A DNA stretch of 64,000 nucleotides from Lachnospiraceae bacterium XBD2001 (lineage in GTDB: Bacteria > Bacillota > Clostridia > Lachnospirales > Lachnospiraceae): NCBI GenBank assembly GCA_900116395.1, contig FPAN01000002.1:310001-374000 (forward strand). The letters run 5' to 3'. The translations under genes were made by a program, and so were the position numbers. Below, piece after piece: positions 26,704-34,846 of the stretch. Positions within the stretch are counted from its first letter, which is position 1. Every line of letters starts with the position of its first letter. The notes beneath the pieces are model-generated. The model was not told the origin of the DNA. It saw only the letters and a program-made list of their open reading frames with translations, and did no database searches.

Positions 26704-27372
26704 ATGATCTACCTCGTAGAAGATGACAGTAGTATTCGAGAATTAATGGTATATACTTTGCAGGCGTCGGGATTCGAGGCATGTGGATATCCGGATGGGG
26801 AAGCCTTCTGGAAAGGAATGAAGAAGGCGAAGCCAGAGCTTGTTGTATTGGATATTATGCTGCCGGGAGAGGATGGCATTAGCATCCTTCGGAAGCTTCG
26901 GGCGTCGGCGGAAACCAAGGATATTCCGGTGATTATGGCAACGGCCAAGGACAGCGAATATGATACCGTGGTTGGCCTAGATAGCGGCGCAGATGACTAC
27001 CTTGCGAAGCCTTTTGGCATGATGGAGATGGTGTCTCGGATTCGGGCGGTGTTGCGCCGTAGCGCACCGAAGAAGGAGCAGGAATCTATCCGTTGTGGCG
27101 AGATTATCATCGATGAAGGCAAGCATACGGTAACGGCTTGTGGGAAGCCGGTCGCCTTAACCTTGAAAGAGTATGAATTATTGAAGCTCTTAGCAGAACG
27201 TCCGGGACAGGTATTCTCCCGAGAGAATCTCTTGGCTTCTGTGTGGGGTAGTGACTACGTAGGAGAAACACGTACGGTGGATGTTCACATCGGAACTCTT
27301 CGGACCAAGTTGGATACCTGCGGAGACATGATCCAAACAGTTCGTGGTGTTGGCTATAAGATGGAAGGATAG
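26704..27372 (+). CDS. OmpR/PhoB-family response regulator (phosphate type)
   Basis: I choose the ATG at 26704, 6 nt after AAGGAGG; an ATG at 26698 directly abuts that site and is too close. The 222-residue protein has a receiver domain with acidic E6-D7-D8, phosphoacceptor Asp50 in VVLDIMLPGEDG and Lys in YLAKPFG, then a winged-helix DNA-binding domain (about 130-222) ending TVRGVGYKMEG. Histidine-kinase partner follows after 2 bp. The TTTACA repeats upstream fit a PhoB/PhoP-type regulator acting on its own operon; the phosphate stimulus is inferred from those boxes. Confidence 0.9.
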   Translation: MIYLVEDDSSIRELMVYTLQASGFEACGYPDGEAFWKGMKKAKPELVVLDIMLPGEDGISILRKLRASAETKDIPVIMATAKDSEYDTVVGLDSGADDYLAKPFGMMEMVSRIRAVLRRSAPKKEQESIRCGEIIIDEGKHTVTACGKPVALTLKEYELLKLLAERPGQVFSRENLLASVWGSDYVGETRTVDVHIGTLRTKLDTCGDMIQTVRGVGYKMEG

Positions 27373-27374
27373 GT

Positions 27375-28721
27375 ATGAGTAAGCGAATATTTCGTGCGAT
27401 ATGGACAGCTTCCATAGTAGTATTCTTGGCGGCATTGGTGCTGATCATGGGTGCCAGCTACAAGTACTTTACCGGAGTACAACAGAAGCAATTGAAGAAT
27501 GAGACCATCCTAGCAGCCCAGGGCGTTGCCATCTCCGGTATGGATTACTTAGATGATCTGGAAGGATTGGATTACCGTGTGACCTGGATTAACGCCGATG
27601 GAACTGTCATCTATGACAATTCTGCTAATCAGGATGAGATGGAGAATCATATCGAACGGGAAGAAATCCAAGAAGCGATTGTAACCGGATATGGAGAGAG
27701 TATGCGCCGCTCCGGAACCTTATCGGATAAGGAATTGTATTCCGCGGTGAAGTTACCGGATGGTTCGGTACTACGCCTTTCCATCACCCAGATGGCAGCC
27801 TGGTCCTTAGTTCTAGGATTGGGGCAACCTATTTGCTTTGTAATCCTGATTGCTCTGGTTCTATCGTTGGTGCTGGCGGCAAGACTCACCAAGCGCATCG
27901 TAGAGCCAATCAATAACATTGATCTGGATAATCCTATGGCGGATATGGATGCGGAAGAATATCAGGAAATCGTACCTCTGTTGCATCGGATTCATTCCCA
28001 GAAGGAACAGTTGATTCGTAACCAGAAGGAGATTGAGAAGACGGCATTGATCCGTCAGGAATTCTCCGCCAATGTCTCCCATGAGTTGAAGACGCCGCTT
28101 CATGCTATCTCCGGCTATGCGGAGCTCTTAGAGAATGAGATGGTGAAGGAAGGAGATATTAAGCCTTTTGCCGGTAAGATTCGGGAAGAAGCCAACCGGA
28201 TGACTAAGCTGGTGGAGGATATCATTGACCTCACTCGACTAGATAGTGGCGGTATCATGCAGTGGGAAGACTGTGACTTGTATCGCATTGCAGAGAATGC
28301 CGTTGATAGCTTAGAGGCTGTTGCAGCAGCCAAGGATGTGGAAATCAAGCTCTGCGGGGAATCCGCACCAATGCACGGTGTACCACAGCAGCTGTATAGC
28401 ATCATCTACAACTTGTGTGACAATGCCATTAAGTATAACCACTTGGGTGGTAGCGTACATGTGGAGATTGCTAGGAATGCAGAGGGCGCAATTCTCCGTG
28501 TCACGGATACAGGCATCGGAATTCCGGAGGAGAGCCGGGAACGCATCTTCGAGCGGTTCTATCGAGTGGATAAGAGTCGCAGTAAGGAAGTGGGCGGCAC
28601 CGGACTGGGCTTATCTATCGTCAAGCATGCAGTCCTGCTCCATGGTGGACGAATTGAAGTAAAGAGTAAGATGGGGCAGGGGACACAGTTCTGTGTGTTT
28701 CTGCCGAAGAATAAGAACTGA
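27375..28721 (+). CDS. Sensor histidine kinase (PhoR/ResE-like)
   Basis: This 448-residue protein has two membrane helices (about 8-30 and 148-172) around an extracytoplasmic sensor of about 115 residues (VTWINADGTVIYDN, a PhoR-like PAS/dCache fold), a HAMP-like linker, then the kinase core. The H box is SANVSHELKTPLHAISGY, the N box LCDNAIKYN, and G1/F/G2 are DTGIGIP, FERFYRVDKSRS and GGTGLGLSIVKH. It should autophosphorylate the His of SHELKTP and pass phosphate to the regulator encoded just upstream. All catalytic motifs are intact. Confidence 0.92.
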   Translation: MSKRIFRAIWTASIVVFLAALVLIMGASYKYFTGVQQKQLKNETILAAQGVAISGMDYLDDLEGLDYRVTWINADGTVIYDNSANQDEMENHIEREEIQEAIVTGYGESMRRSGTLSDKELYSAVKLPDGSVLRLSITQMAAWSLVLGLGQPICFVILIALVLSLVLAARLTKRIVEPINNIDLDNPMADMDAEEYQEIVPLLHRIHSQKEQLIRNQKEIEKTALIRQEFSANVSHELKTPLHAISGYAELLENEMVKEGDIKPFAGKIREEANRMTKLVEDIIDLTRLDSGGIMQWEDCDLYRIAENAVDSLEAVAAAKDVEIKLCGESAPMHGVPQQLYSIIYNLCDNAIKYNHLGGSVHVEIARNAEGAILRVTDTGIGIPEESRERIFERFYRVDKSRSKEVGGTGLGLSIVKHAVLLHGGRIEVKSKMGQGTQFCVFLPKNKN

Positions 28722-28732
28722 GGAGGTGCCCT

Positions 28733-29701
28733 ATGATGATCGTTATACTCCTCATTGGATTTGTAGCCCTCATCAAAGGTGCCGACTGGTTCGTAGATGG
28801 AAGCTCCGGATTGGCCCGAACCTTCCGAATTCCGGGAGTGATTATTGGACTTACCATTGTTGCCTTCGGTACCAGTGCACCGGAATTGGCGGTGAGTACC
28901 TTAGCTGCGCTGCAAGGCTCTAATGAGATTGCAATCAGTAACGTGGTAGGATCCAATATCTTTAACCTCCTAGGTGTGCTTGGCGTCTGTGCTTTGATTA
29001 AGCCGGTTCCTGTGGAACGTGGCATTACGAAACGGGATTTTCCCATTACGGTAGGAGTGACAATTCTGGTTCTTTTTGGAAGTTGTTTCGGCATTCTATC
29101 CTCCGGTGGTTGGATGGGTACTGAGATGACCATGGTTATTGGAACCGTAAGCCGACGATTGGCGCTATTGTTACTGGTGCTTTTCATCTGTTATATCGTG
29201 TATTTGATTCTGGAGGCGAAGGCAAATCCGGCAAAGGAAACCATGGGAGCAACACAGCCGATATGGAAGAGTATCCTTTGGATTGTGGTAGGACTTGCAG
29301 CCATTATTGCAGGCGGACAGGCTGTCGTCTATGCAGCAAAAGCCATTGCAAGAGACCTTGGTATGACGGAGACGTTGATTGGCCTTACTATTGTAGCGGT
29401 TGGTACTTCCCTGCCGGAGCTGGTAACCTCTGTGGTGGCAGCGAGAAAAGGCGAAGTTGGAATGGCTGTTGGAAATGTAGTGGGCTCCAACATCTTTAAC
29501 ATGATGTTCATTCTTGGAGTCTCTGCAATGATTCAGCCGGTGGGTGTGAACGTGGCATGTGTGTGGGATATCATCATCCTTACCGTGATTAGTGTTGTGG
29601 TGTTTGGTTTTTCCAGAACGGAGCGGACCATCAGTCGCGGAGAAGGCGCCATTATGATTCTTTTGTATATTGCAGATGTCGTATTTGCAATCTTGCGGTA
29701 A
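28733..29701 (+). CDS. CaCA-family calcium/sodium antiporter (YrbG/CaxA-like)
   Basis: This 322-residue protein has about ten membrane helices in two inverted halves. Each half has the alpha-repeat: GTSAPELAVSTLAAL with VGSNIFNLLG in the first, and GTSLPELVTSVVAA with VGSNIFNMMF in the second. The Glu in each PEL motif binds the ion. It would exchange cations, typically calcium for sodium or protons. It follows the kinase gene by 11 bp behind GAGGAGG and may be co-transcribed with the two-component system. Confidence 0.9.
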   Translation: MMIVILLIGFVALIKGADWFVDGSSGLARTFRIPGVIIGLTIVAFGTSAPELAVSTLAALQGSNEIAISNVVGSNIFNLLGVLGVCALIKPVPVERGITKRDFPITVGVTILVLFGSCFGILSSGGWMGTEMTMVIGTVSRRLALLLLVLFICYIVYLILEAKANPAKETMGATQPIWKSILWIVVGLAAIIAGGQAVVYAAKAIARDLGMTETLIGLTIVAVGTSLPELVTSVVAARKGEVGMAVGNVVGSNIFNMMFILGVSAMIQPVGVNVACVWDIIILTVISVVVFGFSRTERTISRGEGAIMILLYIADVVFAILR

Positions 29702-29789
29702 CAACCCGTCATCCTAGTAGTGGTGGGAACGGACGAGGTGTTATATAATTACAGGTAGGTATTGGATTATGTATCAGGAGGGAATTGCT

Positions 29790-30404
29790 ATGTATGAACA
29801 GGTAACATTGGATTATGCAACCAACGCACTGGAGCCGTATATCGACCAGACTACCATTGAGACTCATCATGGGAAGCATCATGCGACCTATACTAAGAAT
29901 TTCAACGACATGGTAGAGAAGGCCGGTCTTGTGGGTAAGACCGTGGAAGAAATCTTGGCGAACCTTCCGGTGGTGCCGGATGCAACCATTCGTCAGGGCC
30001 TTCGGAATCAGGGCGGTGGATATTATAACCACAATTTATATTTTGAGATGTTCTCACCGAATCCGACCAAGGCACCAACGGGCAAGCTAGCAGATGCTAT
30101 CAACGCGCAGTTCGGAAGCTTAGAGGCTTGCATCGAAGAAATCAGCAAACTTGCAGCAGCACAGTTTGGATCCGGATGGGCTTGGCTGTCCACCGATAAG
30201 GATGGGAAGCTCTATGTGTCAAACTCCTTGAACCAGGATAATCCGATTTCGGAAGGAACGGGACATACACCACTGATTGCATTGGATGTATGGGAGCATG
30301 CATATTATCTGAAGTATAAGAACCTTCGTCCGGATTACATCAAGGCCTTCTGGGAAGTGCTGGATTGGAAGAAGGTTGAGGAGCGTTACGAGAAGTTGCT
30401 ATAA
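29790..30404 (+). CDS. sodA: Superoxide dismutase (Fe/Mn)
   Basis: The ATG at 29790 is 7 nt after AGGAGGG; an earlier in-frame ATG at 29769 lies before that site. The 204-residue enzyme begins YEQVTLDYATNALEPYID and has the metal-binding His of THHGKHHATY, the His in QGGGYYNHNLYF, and the Asp and His of LDVWEHAYYLKYKN. It converts superoxide to oxygen and peroxide. The metal cannot be decided with certainty from the sequence. A TATAAT at 29744-29749 may be its -10. Confidence 0.93.
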   Translation: MYEQVTLDYATNALEPYIDQTTIETHHGKHHATYTKNFNDMVEKAGLVGKTVEEILANLPVVPDATIRQGLRNQGGGYYNHNLYFEMFSPNPTKAPTGKLADAINAQFGSLEACIEEISKLAAAQFGSGWAWLSTDKDGKLYVSNSLNQDNPISEGTGHTPLIALDVWEHAYYLKYKNLRPDYIKAFWEVLDWKKVEERYEKLL

Positions 30405-30425
30405 AGCGAATTAGAAGAAATACAG

Positions 30426-30451
30426 GCAGGGACTCTAAGGGGAGTTCCTGC
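30426..30451 (+). terminator. Hairpin after sodA, possible terminator
   Basis: GCAGGGACTC and GAGTTCCTGC form a 10-bp stem (one G-T pair) with a 6-nt loop. The following TTCATTATG has only a weak T tract, so termination may be inefficient, allowing read-through to the amidase gene. Confidence 0.55.
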
Positions 30452-30474
30452 TTCATTATGTTTCGGGGGAAGAT

Positions 30475-31302
30475 ATGGGGAAGAGAAGACTTGGAATTAT
30501 TGGGGGAATAATACTGATGATGACGTTGGGCGGATGTGGATCTGCGCCGGTGGAAGCTGATGTGATTCCGGAAGTGGAGCAGGAGATTGAGAATCCTGCG
30601 CCGGTGGAGGAAGAGATTCCAGTGGTGGAAGAACCGGAGGAAGAGATTCCGGAAGAGAAGAGTTATGTCGTCTGCATTGATGCCGGCCATCAGGCACAGG
30701 GCAACTATAATGAAGAACCTATAGGTCCCGGTGCATCTACCACCAAGCCGAAGGTGGCCGGTGGTACCAGGGGTGTGGTTAGTGGACTGGCAGAGTATGA
30801 ATTAACGCTGCAGGTTTCCTTGCGGTTGCAGCAAGAACTGGAGCATAGAGGCTATACCGTCATCATGGTACGTACCACCAATGATGTGGATATCAGTAAT
30901 TCGGAGCGTGCAGCCATTGCCAATGATGCGAATGCGGATGCTTTTTTACGTATTCATGCCAATGGTGCGGAGAGTTCCTCGGCAAATGGCGCTATGACCA
31001 TCTGTCAGACGGCGTCGAATCCATATAATGGGGAATTGCATGATAAGAGTTACGCGCTATCTGAGGCAGTGTTGAATCATCTGGTAGAATCCACTGGATG
31101 CCGCAAGGAGTACATCTGGGAGACAGATACCATGAGCGGTATTAACTGGTGCCAGGTGCCGGTTACTATCGTGGAGATGGGCTATATGACCAATCCAACG
31201 GAGGATGCCAATATGGCAACGGCGGAGTATCAAGAGAAGATTGTAACGGGTATTGCAGACGGTGTAGATGCGTATTTTACGGAAAGGGAGAACGATGAAT
31301 AA
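30475..31302 (+). CDS. N-acetylmuramoyl-L-alanine amidase lipoprotein (Amidase_3)
   Basis: This 275-residue protein has a lipoprotein signal (LMMTLGGC, Cys about 22), a Glu/Pro-rich spacer (about 28-62) and a zinc amidase domain. Metal and catalytic positions are His in [10 protein letters not shown], Glu in [10 protein letters not shown], His in LRIHANGAE, and Glu in VEMGYMTN. It cuts the bond between MurNAc and the stem peptide in peptidoglycan, outside the membrane. The acidic-proline linker probably spans the wall. Its end overlaps the psiE-like gene by 8 nt. Confidence 0.9.
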   Translation: MGKRRLGIIGGIILMMTLGGCGSAPVEADVIPEVEQEIENPAPVEEEIPVVEEPEEEIPEEKSYVVCIDAGHQAQGNYNEEPIGPGASTTKPKVAGGTRGVVSGLAEYELTLQVSLRLQQELEHRGYTVIMVRTTNDVDISNSERAAIANDANADAFLRIHANGAESSSANGAMTICQTASNPYNGELHDKSYALSEAVLNHLVESTGCRKEYIWETDTMSGINWCQVPVTIVEMGYMTNPTEDANMATAEYQEKIVTGIADGVDAYFTERENDE

Positions 31303-31693
31303 TCGAGCATACGAGAAATTTCATAAGTTTATTATAAAGATGCCAAGCTTCTTAGAGAAGGTAGTAGCAGCAATTTTGCTCTTAGGAGTGGTCTATAGCT
31401 GCGTACAACTGGCGTTACATGTTTTTACTTTTCAGGGACTGGCATTTGATGCTTATGTAGAGGACATCTTATTAACGGCATTCAATGCGATTATTGTCAT
31501 TGAGTTCATTCGAATGTTAATCAAGCATTCTATGAATACCATTGTGGAAGTCTTGATATTCGCGATTGCAAGAGGCCTGGTAGTAGGTCATGAAGCACCT
31601 TTAGAGACTTTGATTCGCATTGTGTGTATTGGAATTCTTCTTGTGTGCCGGAAGTTCCTGTTTTATGAGTTTGATTTCCAGGAAGAAGAGTAA
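31295..31693 (+). CDS. PsiE-like phosphate-starvation-inducible membrane protein (copy 1)
   Basis: The ATG at 31295, behind AAAGGGAG, is preferred because it gives exactly the same N-terminus ([12 protein letters not shown]) as the copy at 45624. The 132-residue protein has four membrane helices of the PsiE type and ends in an acidic DFQEEE tail. The two copies differ at only about five residues but at many synonymous third positions. PsiE is induced by phosphate starvation in E. coli; its activity is unknown. A Pho-type regulator is encoded 4.6 kb upstream. Confidence 0.75.
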   Translation: MNNRAYEKFHKFIIKMPSFLEKVVAAILLLGVVYSCVQLALHVFTFQGLAFDAYVEDILLTAFNAIIVIEFIRMLIKHSMNTIVEVLIFAIARGLVVGHEAPLETLIRIVCIGILLVCRKFLFYEFDFQEEE

Positions 31694-31720
31694 TACTAGA
31701 TATTTGTTGTATGTGAGATG

Positions 31721-31755
31721 GCTTCACCACAAGTGATTTGTGGTGGAGCTTTTTT
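31721..31755 (+). terminator. Rho-independent terminator after psiE-like copy 1
   Basis: GCTTCACCACAA at 31721-31732 and TTGTGGTGGAGC at 31738-31749 pair over 12 positions with a 5-nt loop, followed by TTTTTT. Confidence 0.9.
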
Positions 31756-31801
31756 CATGCATGGGATGAAAAAGACTACAGATACTCATAGTAATAATAG
31801 A

Positions 31802-31830
31802 TTGACAGAACCATAAAAATTTTATATAAA
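31802..31830 (+). promoter_or_regulatory. Predicted promoter of the zinc-ribbon protein gene
   Basis: TTGACA at 31802-31807 and TATAAA at 31825-31830 are separated by exactly 17 bp, in AT-rich DNA with no gene. The start codon is about 75 bp downstream. Confidence 0.75.
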
Positions 31831-31905
31831 GAAATATATTTGCGCCAAAATTGACTAACTATTTTACTTAAGAGATACAGTAAGAATGAGAAAGGTTTGT
31901 TAAGT

Positions 31906-33213
31906 ATGTTTTGTAGTAATTGTGGAACTAAGAACAATGATGATGCGGTATTTTGCGTTGCGTGTGGAACAAAATTGATTCAGGTAAATCCAGCGGCGCA
32001 GCAACCATCAACTCCCAACATTCCGGCTAATGAAGCGAAGCCAACAGAAAAGGCAAAAATGGTAATAAATAAAAAACTAATTATTGCTTTAGTTGCTATT
32101 TGGGCTGTTTTGATTACTGCTTTGGTAATTGGTTATAAGCTAACACATACTATCCATTTAGATAAGTATTTGAGCGTGGAATTTAATGGATATGATGGCT
32201 ATGGAAAGGCAAATGGAACTTTTGACTATGAATCATTTGTGAAGGACTATAGTGGCAAGTTGAAGTTGAAGGATTCCAGTATTGAAGGTTATGGCATTAT
32301 TCGTCCGGAATTCCTCGTTACTGATGCAATTTCCGGTAACTTTGACACCGCAACCGAGTTGTCAAATGATGATGAAGTGACTTGGAAGTGGGACGTTAAC
32401 ACCAAGGTTTTAAATGCCTGCAATTACAAGTTCAAATATAAAGATAAAACATATAAGGTTTCTGACTTAGAGGTGGTACCAAAGGATGATCCGTTTGAAT
32501 ATATCTCTGTTGATTTCTATGGCGCATCTCCATCCGGTACGGCAACCGTAACAATTAAAGATGGTTCCAAGTATGAATTCCAGCCTTCTTGGTTCAATAT
32601 CGATAAGAGCTCTGAATTGAAGGAAGGCGACACTGTTACCGTTACGCTTGGTATTTCTGTTGAGGAATGCATTGAGTACTTTAACTTCTGCCCTTCTCAG
32701 ACTTCTAAAGAGTACACGGTATCTGGATTGGCTACCTATTTGGAATCTGTGGATATGATTTCAGAAGAAGATATGCAGGCGCTGATTCAGCAGGGACAGG
32801 ATGCAGCATTCTCTAGTATGCCTGCAGAGGATAATAGCTTGCATAAGTGCACGCCAAAGACTTCCACTTACGTAGGAAACTATTTTGCTATTTCTAAATT
32901 CCACGATGGTGATTTACATAATGCAATCTACATGGTCTATAAGAATACCTTGGATTATACGTATCAAAAAAGTACGACACAGCTGACTTATTATCAGGTA
33001 GTGCGATTCGATAATCTATTGAAGGATTCTGATGGTGTAGTAAATATTGATACTTCAAATTATAAGAAGATGTCAAATACCTTTGAACCAAATTGTCCGG
33101 GCCATTACTGGATACATTTAAATGGATTTCCAACTATTGCGGATTTTGAGTCACTTGTTGTTTCTCCAAATGTAGAGAACTATACATATACAAAAAACTT
33201 AACAGAAGAGTAA
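31906..33213 (+). CDS. Zinc-ribbon membrane protein with large exported domain
   Basis: The ATG at 31906 is chosen over an upstream TTG because of the GAAAGG site and because the zinc ribbon then starts at residue 1. Residues 1-25 are a C4 zinc ribbon (FCSNCGTKN...FCVACGTKL), then a Pro/Ala-rich linker, one membrane helix (about 50-72), and roughly 360 exported residues, rich in beta strands, that seem to hold repeated modules starting LDKYLSVEFNGYDGYGKANG and FEYISVDFYGASPSGTATV. This layout is common in Clostridia but has no assigned function. It stands between its own promoter and terminator, just before the Hsp70 cluster. Confidence 0.6.
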   Translation: MFCSNCGTKNNDDAVFCVACGTKLIQVNPAAQQPSTPNIPANEAKPTEKAKMVINKKLIIALVAIWAVLITALVIGYKLTHTIHLDKYLSVEFNGYDGYGKANGTFDYESFVKDYSGKLKLKDSSIEGYGIIRPEFLVTDAISGNFDTATELSNDDEVTWKWDVNTKVLNACNYKFKYKDKTYKVSDLEVVPKDDPFEYISVDFYGASPSGTATVTIKDGSKYEFQPSWFNIDKSSELKEGDTVTVTLGISVEECIEYFNFCPSQTSKEYTVSGLATYLESVDMISEEDMQALIQQGQDAAFSSMPAEDNSLHKCTPKTSTYVGNYFAISKFHDGDLHNAIYMVYKNTLDYTYQKSTTQLTYYQVVRFDNLLKDSDGVVNIDTSNYKKMSNTFEPNCPGHYWIHLNGFPTIADFESLVVSPNVENYTYTKNLTEE

Positions 33214-33220
33214 GAAGTTT

Positions 33221-33251
33221 AGGCCCGGAGCAAATGAATCTGGGCCTTTTT
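33221..33251 (+). terminator. Rho-independent terminator after the zinc-ribbon gene
   Basis: AGGCCCGGA at 33221-33229 and TCTGGGCCT at 33239-33247 form a 9-bp stem with one G-T pair and are followed by a T run. Confidence 0.85.
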
Positions 33252-33257
33252 GCTTGA

Positions 33258-33286
33258 TTGACAATTGTTGTACAGTTGTATATATA
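33258..33286 (+). promoter_or_regulatory. Predicted strong promoter of the Hsp70-AAA cluster
   Basis: A perfect TTGACA at 33258-33263 and TATATA at 33281-33286 have a 17-bp spacer, 39 bp before the Hsp70 start. The spacer holds TTGTTGTACAGTTG but no heat-shock CIRCE repeat. Confidence 0.8.
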
Positions 33287-33325
33287 TAAATAAGTTTGAT
33301 AGTTTTATCTAAAGGAGCAATTGAA

Positions 33326-34837
33326 ATGCGTATTGGAATTGATTTAGGAACAACATTTTCTGCAGTTGCATCTGTAAGGGATAGTGGAATTGCTGAAATC
33401 ATCACAAATAGAGATGGGGACAGGACGACACCATCGGTTGTTATGTTTGAAGACGGCGCGATAGTTGTAGGAGAGCAGGCGAAGGAGAATAGTGTTGTAG
33501 ATCCTTATAATGTATGCCAGTTTGTAAAACGACAGATGGGAAAAAGTTCTTTTTCGTTCGATGTTTCTGCGACTGAAAAATATCGAGCAGAAGAAATCTC
33601 TGCAATGATTTTGAAACGATTAAAAGAAGATGCAGAAGCATCATGCGGAGAGAAGGCAGATGGTGCAGTGATTACTGTTCCGGCTTATTTTGATGATGCG
33701 CAGCGTAAGGCAACTCAAGATGCAGGAGAAATTGCCGGATTAAATGTGATTGGAATTATTAATGAGCCGACAGCTGCTGCAATCGCATATTGTCATGGAC
33801 AGACAAATGCTGACGGTAATGTTATGGTATATGACTTGGGCGGTGGAACTTTTGATATCACAATCATGCGACTGTCAGATAACCTTAAGAAGGTAGATAT
33901 TCTTGCAACTACCGGTAACCGTAATCTTGGTGGATTTGATTTTGACAATGCAATTATCAATAAGGTAGTAGAAGAAGCAAACCGTCAGTATGGAATCGAT
34001 TTGGAGGATGACGATACAGCTTATCAGGATTTACGAATTAAGGCAGAGAATGCTAAAAAAGCATTGTCTAATCGTCCAAAGGCAAACATTGCTTTGGTAT
34101 CTCAGGGAAAAGCTATAAAGGTAGAAATCACGCGAGACGAATTCGATTCTTTAATCAAGAGCTATTTGGAATCCACAAAGATTAGTATGGAGATGGCGAT
34201 GGATGATGCAAATCTGCATTGGTCTGATATTTCAAAGATTATCTTGGTTGGTGGCTCAACAAGAGTGCCTGCTGTTCAGAACATGATTCGAGAGTTGACA
34301 GGAATTGAACCTTCTCATGACTTGAATCCGGATGAGGCAGTTGCAATTGGTGCGGCGTATTATGCAGATATGATTCAAGTGGAGGATGAACAGGAACAAT
34401 CTAAGGTAGAACGTGTGGTGCAGGTGACTGACGTTAATTCGCATTCTCTTGGCGTCATTACGTATGATAACAATATCCCGGCAGCCACCTTCATCTTGAT
34501 GAGAAATACCCCATTGCCGGCATCTAATGAGATGGTGTTTTACACCCGAACCGAAGGCCAGGAGGCTCTTGATGTAGTGATTGTGGAGGGTGAGGATGAA
34601 GATCCAAATTATGATACTATCATTGGTCAAGCAAGAATGATGCTAACTCCTAGGCCAGCAAATTCTCCGATTGCGGTTGCTATGCAGTATGATGTCAATG
34701 GTATTATCCATGTTAGGCTTAGAGATGAAGTGGATGGGCGTGATTTAGGCGAAATGCATATTGAGCGTGATTTGAATCTAAGTGCAGCAGATGTGGAAGA
34801 AAAAAAGACGAAGTTTGATCAGATTAACATTGAGTAG
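33326..34837 (+). CDS. Hsp70 family protein (DnaK/HscC-like, no lid domain)
   Basis: The ATG at 33326 follows AAGGAG and starts the conserved RIGIDLGTTFSAVASV. The 503-residue protein has a full actin-like ATPase domain (to about 360) with VPAYFDDAQRKATQDAG, NEPTAAAIAYCHG, MVYDLGGGTFDITIM and ILVGGSTRVPAVQNMI. A substrate-binding beta domain follows (about 385-490). It ends soon after, lacking the helical lid and EEVD-like tail of DnaK (about 610 residues), as in HscC. No GrpE or canonical DnaJ lies nearby; instead AAA and J-like proteins follow, suggesting a dedicated chaperone system. Confidence 0.85.
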   Translation: MRIGIDLGTTFSAVASVRDSGIAEIITNRDGDRTTPSVVMFEDGAIVVGEQAKENSVVDPYNVCQFVKRQMGKSSFSFDVSATEKYRAEEISAMILKRLKEDAEASCGEKADGAVITVPAYFDDAQRKATQDAGEIAGLNVIGIINEPTAAAIAYCHGQTNADGNVMVYDLGGGTFDITIMRLSDNLKKVDILATTGNRNLGGFDFDNAIINKVVEEANRQYGIDLEDDDTAYQDLRIKAENAKKALSNRPKANIALVSQGKAIKVEITRDEFDSLIKSYLESTKISMEMAMDDANLHWSDISKIILVGGSTRVPAVQNMIRELTGIEPSHDLNPDEAVAIGAAYYADMIQVEDEQEQSKVERVVQVTDVNSHSLGVITYDNNIPAATFILMRNTPLPASNEMVFYTRTEGQEALDVVIVEGEDEDPNYDTIIGQARMMLTPRPANSPIAVAMQYDVNGIIHVRLRDEVDGRDLGEMHIERDLNLSAADVEEKKTKFDQINIE

Positions 34838-34846
34838 GTATAGACA